Part shown: positions 21,832 through 30,300 of the stretch, in pieces
How positions within the stretch are numbered: position 1 is the stretch's first letter
How the letters are laid out: every line of letters starts with the position of its first letter
Assembly: GCF_037126465.1 (NCBI RefSeq)
Contig: NC_088210.1
Coordinates: forward strand, 22,221,511 to 22,285,510
DNA length: 64,000 nt
Source: Ornithodoros turicata
Lineage: Eukaryota; Arthropoda; Arachnida; Ixodida; Argasidae
Direction: 5' to 3'
Notes under the pieces: generated by a model
Told to the model about the DNA's origin: nothing
The model's database searches: none
Seen by the model: the letters and a program-made list of their open reading frames with translations, nothing else
Made by a program: the position numbers and the translations under genes

Positions 21832-24800
21832 GCTGCCGCTGCCGAACTTCCCTTGTTTGTTCCTAACTGTTCGTAATCTTTGGTTGCTTCTACTTTTTCT
21901 TTTCGTATATTAATTTCACAATCACTCACAGTAATTAGCCCTCTAATTACATACATACATGTATTTTAATTTCAATGTCACCCGCGCCAGTAAACCTTCC
22001 AGCTAGGGGGTCAAGCCCCTGTCACCCATTTTCAAGTTTAGTCCTGCTGAAGGCAGCGGTGACTGCCAAAACGACGACCCCTAATTTTGACTACAGATGT
22101 CCTACAGTTGGCAATACGACTGTAAATCTGTTTCGAGTAATTCCCATAATTCCCATTTAGTTTTGTTGATGCAATAAAAGTAGCAGTTGTTGTTAATCCT
22201 TATACAGCTTCCCAGGTCCTCCGTTACTTATGGTCTATATCTTTTCGCATCCATCTGTATGTACAAAGTTATCTATACACACACATAAGGAGTTATATAT
22301 ATATATATTGCAAATATTCTCACAATGAAAAAGAAAACTACAGGAGCTTGAGCATTGTGCGGCATACACCCCTGTTGCACTGATATGAGTGCGCCAAAAT
22401 TTAGCATGGTGTGTAACATAAGCGTGATCGGGGTGTATTGGCACATTACTCCCCTTTTACACCAACACGGGTGCTTAGTTGAGTGCAGTATAAGTGTAAT
22501 TCAGGTGTGTCCTCATACTACATCCTTTTCACACCGGGAAGGGCGTAAAAAAATTTACTGTGTACCCCTCCAAGCCCCCTTGATGTTCATTAAAACGAGA
22601 CCGCTAGAAGACCGTTTACGAAACCGTCTTACGTTAGATGTAAGTCTACCTGACTACCAATATATCTCGAAGTTGAGGTATTTGAAGACCTGAGTTGTAA
22701 TATACTCGCCATTCTCGCGAAGACTAGGCTTTGGAGTCGGTGAGGCGACGCCAGGATTTATAACTTTCCCTTTTTCGAAGATTGACGTCTGCAGCTTGGG
22801 ACGCCCCACCGGCTTTCCTGCAGCTGCTAGAGACGACTTCAACGGAAATGCCGGCTGCTTTGGAGGGCTATGTAACTCTACCGACGGAACCTCTGTTGTT
22901 GTTGAGCCGCGGGGCGTTGCACTCTGGCAAGATGGCTCCTCTGAGCGAGAGTTTGCTAGAAGAGTAACAGTTGCTAGGATATCAGCGAAAAAAAACAAAG
23001 AAAGAAAAAAGAAAGGAATCTCTACTCACTCTCATAATGTACAGGAGCAATCTTATTCGTCCAGTTGTTTTTGTCTTCCGGCTTGCGGAACAGGGCGTCT
23101 TCTAGTCCTTTTCTCCTAATTGCGGTAAACCCTTCAGTTGCTTTCTGAAAGAGTGAACGCTGGTGGAACGCCTGGATGACGTCGTCCTGCAGAAAGATAG
23201 CTTTGTTAATTCTTGATGGAAATTGATGTACTGAGGCTGGAACACATAGAAAGGACAAATACATACATGGCCTCAAGTGCCTAAGAGATTATTGATGAAA
23301 GAAGGAAGTCACTGAAACGTTTAGCCAGCTGTAGGACTCGATCCCACATCATCTGTATTACAGATCCCATTGCTCTTACCAATTGAGCTAAGCTAACGGA
23401 CCTCCCCAGCGACTTCCAATGGTGCGTCATCTGAAGGGACAAACCAACCAGACGATGTGGGTCGTACAGCCCGTTAACCTTTTCAGTAGCTTCCTTCTTT
23501 CGTCATTGTTAATTCTGTTCGTGGTGGTCCACAAACAGTCTGTTTATACGAGCGACATTCCCCCAGTGTACTGCAGCGGAAGATGCGAAAAACGTCATAG
23601 CTTTCTGCTGTCACGTGATCGTGAGTGCTCAACGTCGTGTCTTCACATACACTGCTAACCGTGGGGAAGACCCTGGGACACAGCCACAACATATTCCGTA
23701 GCAGACGACAGGAAAAGACGCTGACAATGTCATCTGCTAAGTGTCGTCTGCTAAATGCGCAGTAAGTCACTCCCGATATTTCGGTACCGTACGCGATTGC
23801 TCAACATAACACGGACGGAACTTTGGCCCCGTGAGCAGTGTTTTCGCTTTTTCTTCCTCTAGAATATTTCGTGAGGACGTCGCTCGTGTGAATACACCGT
23901 AAATGGATTACCTGAATTGCAGTGACCAGGCGCCCCACGATTGCTACCATGACGCTGACTACGGCAGTGCTGTCCAGGAACAAGGAAGTAGCTACGGTAG
24001 CCCAGAGGCAGCTTAAAAGAATTGCACGCATGCGCGTTCCGCAGTACTCCAGGATTGCTAGTGCAGTTCGCGTCACCAAGGATGTGCAGTTGATGCACAG
24101 TACTAACAACACGGAAGCCAGTTCTCTCAGAGCAGCAGGCTGTAAGATGGTGACTTTGGTTAGGGATATCAACGAGATCCTCCCTGCCTGCACGAAATAC
24201 ACCATCTAATAAAATGATTCGCAAAAGTCAGGAAAAAGCCAATGTGCGCCGACGTCAGAACTCGACCCGGGATCGACCCTCCCGATTCACGGATGATATG
24301 ATTACAGCACATTGACATGCCTCAAGTACAAGGGCAATGGACAAGAGACACGCCCGGTGCCCGAGTCTTGGCGTCGTCAACTTTGCTTTTTCCTCGGTTA
24401 TTAGAATCAGCTCAGTGGCGTTACCGCTTGCGATAAGTTCATGCCGTCACCTGCGGTGACCTGGAAGATGTAGTCGAGTGCTTATTTCGGCGACGCAGCA
24501 ATTGCCGCTGTATTACGATTACATAGTTAGCCGAATTAATGAAGTACACTCATGGAAACCTTCTGTTTGGGTGGCAAGAACCTTGTGTCGTGCAGAACGT
24601 TTTCCCCTTTTTATCTCTCGTAATTTTTTTTAAAATTAGGGCTCACGCTCTCGTGCAGCACCCTGTATATGAAAGCACGGAGGGCCATGACATATACTTA
24701 CAGCCATGTAACACCGCTGGATATTGGGGAAGCCAAGTACTTGGAGGATGAGCATGGGCAAGAAGCCGGCTACTTGGCTGGGAAGAGCGTCTGTCAGGAG

Positions 24801-25080
24801 CGTGGTCAGCGTACTTGAAATGCAGTAGCAACACTTTACTTCCTGCACAAAAGGCAATATAGAGATGCAAGGTTCACGCGCTGCGCTCAGGTTATTTAAA
24901 TAACTTCATAAATAACTTCATTGACCGCTGACCAGGACTGGTTGGTGGGTCTCATGTACGAACTACATTCACCTTTGTTCCACCTGCCAGTACGGGAAGC
25001 ATGAGAAGAGGAGCCAGAATGCCCACGAGTATAGGTAAATCCTTTATGAAAGCTTGACTGGTGCATCGCTCCTCTTGCAT
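15381..25080 (-). CDS. Divergent SLC13-family (INDY/Na+-dicarboxylate-like) transporter, 14 exons
   Basis: Minus-strand exons, in order: 25080-24973, 24842-24702, 24139-23912, 23186-23030, 22973-22690, 21058-21021, 20959-20840, 20783-20667, 18991-18911, 18856-18764, 18707-18524, 17529-17368, 15730-15593, 15533-15381. All have AG/GT borders and matching phases, giving 667 codons plus stop. Recognised by the SLC13 order: TM1 at residues 15-31 (LPILVGILAPLLMLPVLAG), a TM2 TDALPSQVAGFLP segment (SLC13 TEALP), the GTRMRA loop before TM3, VPWSAIIIYGG (SLC13 IPWGVLLLLGG), a TELVGNVAT helix and a C-terminal AGMFFKSIGVVTVLL helix. SLC13 proteins move di- and tricarboxylates with Na+ across the plasma membrane. 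Both SNT sodium-site motifs are altered (DST at 139-141, GNV at 556-558), and the PPN-containing loop is PTSSMAM (597-603). Residues 212-306 form an unusually long polar loop. The acceptor of exon 6 is the least certain junction. Substrate and ion coupling cannot be inferred. Confidence 0.85.
16734..16803. repeat. 16-bp tandem repeat, about four units
   Basis: The unit ACGTGATACGGTTAAT is repeated head to tail with very little divergence, followed by decayed sequence (ACGCAATAAATACGTGAG). It lies in the intron between exons 12 and 13 of the SLC13-like gene. Confidence 0.9.
16894..17139 (+). CDS. Small unrecognised ORF within an SLC13-like intron (doubtful)
   Basis: Open frame of 81 codons from ATG, preceded by a plausible acceptor (CCTGCGCAG, ending at 16890). 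The product would be basic and hydrophilic: MTQALEQLDIAFEYKYTQ at the start, then KVGKTGRTRVRSICHN. Composition is protein-like, but there is no known domain, no partner exon and no promoter. It lies antisense in the intron between exons 12 and 13 of the transporter gene. It may be a transposon remnant or chance. Confidence 0.25.
   Translation: MTQALEQLDIAFEYKYTQMKDKVGKTGRTRVRSICHNVLVMAGNTILSRKQVECIRRPLAPYMLRAITNTYSYDYSEAKEA
17857..18372. mobile_element. Family A MITE inside the hAT element, interrupted by family B
   Basis: The left part runs from CACTCTGAGAAATGAACTTC to GCACGCTCCTA and the right part resumes at GCCAACCATCATCTCG. It ends TTTTTAAGAGCG before TA (18373-18374). The left flank reads CA where TA is expected. 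Confidence 0.82.
17896..18158. mobile_element. Family B MITE inserted at a TA inside family A
   Basis: Starts CACTCTAAAAACAGAGCTTC and ends CTTTTCAGAGTG. TA precedes (17894-17895) and follows (18159-18160). Intact family A copies have CTCCTAGCCAACC with a single TA at this spot, so the duplication is directly demonstrated. Confidence 0.88.
18423..18514. repeat. Palindromic CCAATATTGG cluster
   Basis: Repeated units of CCAATATTGG and CCAAYRTTGG types (GGCCCAATATTGGACC, CCAATGTCGG, CCAACATTGG), bounded by AGCAACA and GCTTGGG. It lies between the hAT duplication and the exon 11 donor of the SLC13-like gene, within about 10 bases of that splice site. Confidence 0.7.
19139..19315. mobile_element. 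Family A MITE with truncated left arm
   Basis: Right arm complete to TTTTTAAGAGTG before TA (19316-19317). The inner arms pair as GAGAGGCGGAGCCTATTTTGT and its inverse. The outer left arm is missing. Confidence 0.65.
19323..19545 (-). pseudogene. Unassigned open frame fragment in an SLC13-like intron
   Basis: A minus-strand frame of about 70 codons ends at a TAA (19325-19323). Parts read CPFVPQFNLRKHPEKP and ARPGVIAWRNQIRDRS. Composition is protein-like, but no family is recognised, and it fits neither the transporter's phase chain nor its alignment. It could be a decayed mobile-element ORF. Confidence 0.25.
19625..19872. mobile_element. Family B MITE (pair with following family A)
   Basis: Starts CACTCTAAAAACTGAACTTC and ends TTTTTAGAGTG. 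Arms carry GATAGGGTTATCGCTTCTGATT and AGGAGAGAGGGAGGCG, with inverted partners. The flanking dinucleotides read TT rather than TA. Confidence 0.8.
19878..20129. mobile_element. Family A MITE five bases after a family B copy
   Basis: Begins CACTCTTAAAAATGCATTTTACC and ends TTGTAAGAGTG. It has the typical TTTGTTGGCAACAGGAGGCG arm and a decayed partner. This is a second B-then-A neighbouring pair. Confidence 0.78.
20405..20556. mobile_element. Chimeric fold-back, left arm family A, right arm family B
   Basis: The left arm reads GATTTGTTGAAAACGGGAGG (family A). The right arm reads CTCTCTCTATCCTCAAATCA then GATAACTG and GGTTGGCGCAGAGCGTG (family B). The inner GCGTATACGCC-type core still pairs. 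Outer ends are missing. Confidence 0.6.
21403..21650 (-). repeat. tRNA-derived SINE (SINE-1) with tRNA-like head
   Basis: On the minus strand the head reads GTGGCATAGGGGTTAAGATC (box A) then GGGTTCGAATCCTGTCACC (box B). The body carries GTGCGTCCTCTGCCGACTTC on plus and the GTGCTAGCGCC end, as in the copy at 2714. It is nested in the TIR element 21138-22562. Confidence 0.75.
21778..21830. repeat. CTG/CAG microsatellite, about 17 units
   Basis: Uninterrupted GCT triplets followed by GCC/GCT interruptions. It lies within the TIR element and an SLC13-like intron. The minus-strand poly-alanine frame across it has no other coding support. Confidence 0.95.
23285..23410 (-). repeat. tRNA-derived SINE (SINE-2 family)
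   Basis: The minus strand reads TTAGCTCAATTGGTAAGAGC (box A) and GGGATCGAGTCCTAC (box B), followed by AGCTGGCTAAACGTTTCAGT. The tail context TGATGAAAGAAGGAA is shared with the copy near 40705. It lies in the intron between exons 3 and 4 of the SLC13-like gene. Confidence 0.7.
23689..23905 (+). mobile_element. Repeat family R, copy 3
   Basis: Shares AGCCACAACATATTCCGTAG, CAGACGACAGGAAAAGACGC and the closing CTAGAATATTTCGTGAGGAC with copies 1 and 2. It ends GTGTGAATACACCG, like the terminal repeat of copy 2. It abuts the 3' end of transporter exon 3 (23912-24139), within about 10 bases of its donor. Confidence 0.58.
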
Positions 25081-25879
25081 GGTGTTCCTGTGGACCAGTT
25101 CAAACCTTCCGTTGCGTCTCAATTACGTCTCTGTTACGTCTCTGTTACGTTACGCCTCTATTACCCTTCAACCACGGAACATCAATCCTATATACATACA
25201 GGAAAGACGATGATACGCCAGAGATCCTCGATGCATCTAGAGCACATGAAAGAACAGGGCCATAGCATAAGAGTAAATGGTGTTATATCACGAGCAGAGC
25301 TGAGCGTGCCATGGAAGATTTTCCCCCTTTTCTTTTTCTCCTTTCGGTGAAGGGAGAAAGTCTGGCAACACGTTGCTTCCGCCCTGGCCTTCCGTACTGT
25401 GTTTGGGATTACATTTAACTGGCAAGGGTTAACGTTATCGAGAATATTCGGAGAAAGTTTGAAAGTTTGTTGTTGAATCTTTTACGAGAGATACGTGGGG
25501 AGACGGTTTTATTATTCTTACACGAACATTCTGAGTCATCTGTGTATATACCTACCTTAAAGGCAAGGAGAACACTCGCTGACATTTTATTTCTGTATAA
25601 GTTATAGTAAACGGTAAGACCCGGCGATCAAGCAGACTTCGGTTATTGTTTTGCCCATCCGTGCAAAACGCTATGATGCCAACTTACCGTACGCAGCACA
25701 TGTATAAAGATACCTTATGCCCAGCATTTGACATCTTTGCTGACCTTAAGCATTTTAAAAGAGTGTGCCGCAGTCTTAATCTGTGCTCGTTTCTTTTCTT
25801 TTAGGGCATACTTATGCTTTACATTTCCTTCGCTAATGTTGTGACGTTACTTGTATTTTATTGTTCACGTTTACCATCG
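25081..25879. other. Presumed 5' flank of the SLC13-like gene
   Basis: Immediately upstream (on minus) of the transporter's first ATG. There is a short GTCTCTGTTACGT-type tandem repeat at about 25120-25165. I see no clear TATA box or CpG island, so the promoter is not placed. Confidence 0.3.
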
Positions 25880-26285
25880 TAAAAGTGAAAGACATCGTTC
25901 TTTCCCATGATTTGCTGAAAACAGGGGGCGTACGCCATTTTTGCGGCATTATGCAGTTCATAATTGCCAAAAAATGGCGCCCCAAATTCTAAAAACACGG
26001 CTTCACCGCATAGCACGCTCCTAGCCAACCATGATCCCAAATGGCAACGTTCTCTTCGTTGATTTGATGAAAACGGGGGGCGTACGGCATCTTTGTAGCA
26101 ATTATGAACTCCATATAATGCACCAAAAATGGCGTACGCCCCCTGTTTTCAGCAAATGATGGGAAAGAACGATGTCTTTCACTTTTACTTTAATATAAAG
26201 TATAAAGTACAAAAAGTATAAAACGATATCATTCGAGACGATGGTTGGCTAGGAGCGTGCTATGCGGTGAAGTTCATTTTTAAGC
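25880..26285. mobile_element. Mosaic of two overlapping fold-back MITEs
   Basis: The outer unit has arms AAAAGTGAAAGACATCGTTC ... GAACGATGTCTTTCACTTTT (about 25880 to 26190). A family A left arm begins near 25985 (CTAAAAACACGGCTTCACC) and its right arm (GATATCATTCGAGACGATGG to TTTTTAAGCGTG) lies at about 26222-26285. The arms therefore alternate rather than nest cleanly. Confidence 0.65.
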
Positions 26286-27304
26286 GTGGACTTTATACAT
26301 TACTTGAAGTACACTTTAGGGTTTTTGTTGTAGTTTGAAGTGCACATTTTTGCAAGCACTTAATATGCACTTTACTTGAAGTTCTTTCCCTGGCTGCCCA
26401 AAGTTACCAAAAGTTACACTCCCAGAACGATTCTTGAACTGGCCATGACCTTGGCCTTCCCGCTCAGTATGCATTTTACGCATTACATAGCCAATTATGG
26501 AGAGAAAGTATTCATATATTGACCGATCTTTTCTCATGAAGTCGTTCGCTTTCAATGTTCGATCCGCAGCCGGCGTGATAAAAAGCTGCCGCTGACGGGA
26601 AAAACCGTTACCCGAGCGACGGACGCCACCAACACAAAACCGCCATGACGTTGCTTTTCCGACCGTTGCCCAATAGCAAAATTCGGCTGGCAGGACACGT
26701 GACATTGTTGTGGTACGTATGTATAGGATTCCTCAATGGCTTCGTGGGATTAACACCATGCCTGGCAGAAAAATGTGGCTGTGACCTCCGCACCTCTGGG
26801 GAGTCTCATGACAGTTATTCTCTGTCGTGCGAAAAAGAAGATATTAGGTTCTCTGAACCATTAGATCGCGTTTGTCTTTGTTCGCATACTTTGTGTTCGC
26901 GGTTCTTGTACGTGTACAGTAGCGGAGCGCTGTAGAGATGGTGTTTTACCGGCATCTGCTGAAGCACCTTTGATGGATACTGTCTTCGAGTGCGGTGAAT
27001 ATTGGGACCATTGTCTATGGGATGGTACTTCTCTGGCACCTTGAGCAGCTGTGTTCGAGTGTCGCTTAGAACACGAGTGGAGAGCCTTGCTCATAGGTCG
27101 CTGTGTCAGTTTGTCATGGTCTGTCTTCGACCTCACAATCGCTCACAAGCTTGATTACGTCGACTGGCACTAACGACTGATGGTAAGGTACCACATCAAA
27201 CGGAAAGACTGAGACCTTACCCCGGGCAGTCGGCTTAACGTGCAACGATCAGTCTGCCGAAGGAATACAAGTACAACAACGTTTCTTAACGGTAGCGTCC
27301 GTCC
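26286..27304. other. Upstream flank of the four-exon plus-strand gene
   Basis: No exon could be supported. The minus-strand frame 26316-26705 (129 codons) has no splice context or domain I recognise. The 5' leader and promoter of the gene starting at 27305 probably lie here. Confidence 0.3.
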
Positions 27305-30300
27305 ATGGAGCCAACAGGTGCGAGAAGGAAATCCTGCTCCCGCCAAAAGAGCATTCGCTCTGAAGATGAAGACAGTGGCCGTGGGTCAGTGGACAGCGGT
27401 CAAACGTCTAGCGGCGGTACCTGTAGTAACACTTCGGACGACGCCTGTTCTGTAACCTTAGATTACGAGGACGTGTCGTCTCCCTGTAGTAGCACAGCGT
27501 CGGGGCCTGTGTATATACGACCCCCTGGGTTTGATCATCATGGGCATTCTATTGTTCTGAGGAACAGTGATCCACCCGAGAATCCGCGCAAGTCACTAGA
27601 AGATACATACGATCGAGAGGCTGGAACGGGAAGGAAGCCCACCACCCAACTTCCCAGAAAATCTAGCATTATCAGTGTCAGTGATGCGAGCGCTCTCAGC
27701 GACAACCAGAAGATCTGCACTCGAGTAAAAGCAAAGGTGAAACGAGGTGAGTTGTAAAATTTTATTCCACCATTTCTCTCGCACTCGATCGGCACTTAGA
27801 CCCTCTTGCGACATCAAAATCAGTTTATTGTTCTCACTTATGTTGTAGCCGCTTCGTTGTCTAACAGTTCACAAAGATGTGCAGCAGAGACAGTTTAGTT
27901 CAATTCAACAATATAATGATTAGAGAGCAAATACTCAAAGACGATATTTACGCTGCTGCCCTAGCATTTCTACCGCTATATAGTTCTGCTAAGCTAACTA
28001 GCTTTGCTTCTACGCAACCCAAAGTCAATGGGGCTTGTTCTGCAGAAACCGTTACGCTATGTTGTCTAATTTTCCCCGAAACACAATCTGTAGTCAGGAG
28101 TAAAGGTCGTTCGTGTCCTTGGAGCACTGCACGCTGACCTTCGTGCCAACTAATCGATAGTCACTACCAGTACGCAACACCCTCGTGGCACGCTCCGTCA
28201 TGCTCTGAGACCACAAAGCATGCGCCGACGTTCTGCCTGGAATACACAATGCTCTTGAAGTGGTGCATCTCGGTTATGCAATTGAAGGGCGCAACAAATC
28301 ACGTTGCTGATGCAATTCCATTGCAATGTCCTTACGTAGGCGCTATGGGTAAGCATGACTGGATGACAGCATTGAGTCATTAAATACTACGCTCTAAAAA
28401 GTACAGGCGTGCGTCTCCTTTGCGATACTTGAGTACTCGCGGCGACTTCGTTACGACGTTACGATAGACGTTGTGGGTATAGGACTACTTGGAAGCAAAA
28501 GTGCGTCTGGACGAGCGAAGAAACGCACGCCAAGAGGGAGTCAGGTCGAGTCGATAATCCAAGCTCAAGTTATGCAGTTTCTTAGGGACTGTGATGGTAA
28601 ACTGAAAGGCACGCAGAAAGGGACCGCAAGAATTTTCAAGTTCGAAATTAAGAAGCTTTGTTGAATTGCGTCAGCAATTTTAGAGCAGACACTATGAAGA
28701 TGTAGAAGAAAGACCACGAACCAGACAGCCTCCCAGATGCGTCGACATATAGTAGAAGGTCACACCGCGCCAGGGAGCATATAGACCCCGCGTGCCACGG
28801 AGACCCTGCGAGTTGCATAGAGGTTTATGAGCATATGGCACGCGAGGCAATCGGCACGGCGTGCCGCACGTCTGTGAGGCAGTCTAGGGCCCTATCCTCG
28901 TCAAAGTAATTGACTTCGATTACTTTGTGTCTCGCCTGTAACTGGTCTTACGTGAAGAAGGCGTGAAGAACGGTGGTGGTGCTGGTGCTGGTGAAAGGGT
29001 TTGTCGTTGTCAGCCTCACAGAAAGGCGTGAAGAACACAAGTGAATGGTTGAGGGCGCGTGACATTCATCTGCGTTCTTCACGCCTTCTTCACATAACGA
29101 CCAATGACAATGGCGAGACACAAAGTTATCCAGGTCGATTACTTTGGCGAAAATAGGGCCCCTGGACTCTGATTGAGATCGGTTTCTTTGAAATGGTTTC
29201 TGTGAGCCCATGAATTTGCGCAGGACTTTTATCATATGGTGGCGTTGGAGTCCAGGCGGGCGGGACACCTGTATCAGAAGGCGGTTGCAGCGTATATTCG
29301 TATAAAATATACTCGTATATATCTAAAAAATTGGGAGACGTTGTAAGATCTTTGCGGATGTCAAGAGAGAATGAAGAGATCCCTGTGCAAGGCCGTCGGC
29401 TTGCACTTGCACTCGTTTGTCATTGTTAGTTTGCGGTTCCATGACCCCAAGTTCCGTGTCGGAAGCTCAGTTCATAGCACAGTGACACTCTGATCTGTCG
29501 CTGGATCGACTTCCGACCGGAGCTCTCACAGATTCCTGAGGTGTCTTCCACGAGAAACGTTATGCACAATGTATGCCGTTTACCTAGACATAAGCGCACG
29601 AAAAAAGAGGTTGGCGAAAGCTTATCCACCTGGTCACCGCTGTACCATAAAACCAGAGCGTCTTCAAAGCAATGGCATAAGGTTGGCGGACTCCAATTAT
29701 TTTGTTACTGGCGCTCGAACATTCTGCCGGCCAGTCTTAGATGCACCCGCAGTAAACCCACAGAGCCCGATAGCACCGTCTTACATGCACAGAAAGGGCG
29801 TCTGAAAGCTACATCAGAAACAAGTAGTATATCTGGAGATTATATTCTTTGAGATTGAGGGACGACAACGACGAACAAGAAGCAACAGGACAACAAGCTC
29901 GCTGCTCCATGTTAGTCGTTGTGTTCCCTCAATCCCAAAGAATGACATCTCCAGATTATCACCAGCCTACTTTTATGTTCAATGAATATATCATATTCCC
30001 CAGACCTTCTATCGTTTCGTCAGTACACTATAGTTATAGCCTTGGCAGTGCCTCACCAACGGTCAGCGTTGAGGACACTGGCGTGTTCCTGATGTGCTAC
30101 TGAAGACACTCAGGACGCGACTGAGCCCTCAACGTCTGTGCGAGCTGGCCCCAATCCTCTCTCGTATTGTTCCTTCTTTTTTTTTTCGTCCTCCCTGACC
30201 TTCTACCATCCTTTTTGTATTACCTACGACCACTTCATCATTTTGTTCCAGAACCGCTCCCAATGAAGCTCCGTGCATTGCCACATTCATTCTGGCAACA

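Larger units (their letters stand above)
21138..22562. mobile_element. 1.4-kb TIR element with TA flanks in an SLC13-like intron
   Basis: The ends CACAGTAAATTTATTTACGC (from 21138) and GCGTAAAAAAATTTACTGTG (to 22562) are inverted repeats, each flanked by TA. Both subterminal regions are full of GGGTGTAA/TACACCC motifs. The interior holds a SINE-1 copy and a CTG repeat and has no transposase frame, so it is non-autonomous. The TA flank suggests the Tc1/mariner type. Confidence 0.65.

Noticed and set aside
21699..21956. Minus-strand ORF with a poly-alanine run
   Set aside because: It is only the translation of the CTG microsatellite inside a transposable element and lies in an intron; there are no splice sites or domain.
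22235..22550. Possible telomere-like GGGTGTAA repeats
   Set aside because: The units are scattered, in both orientations and tied to the subterminal parts of a TIR element; they are not a tandem telomeric array.
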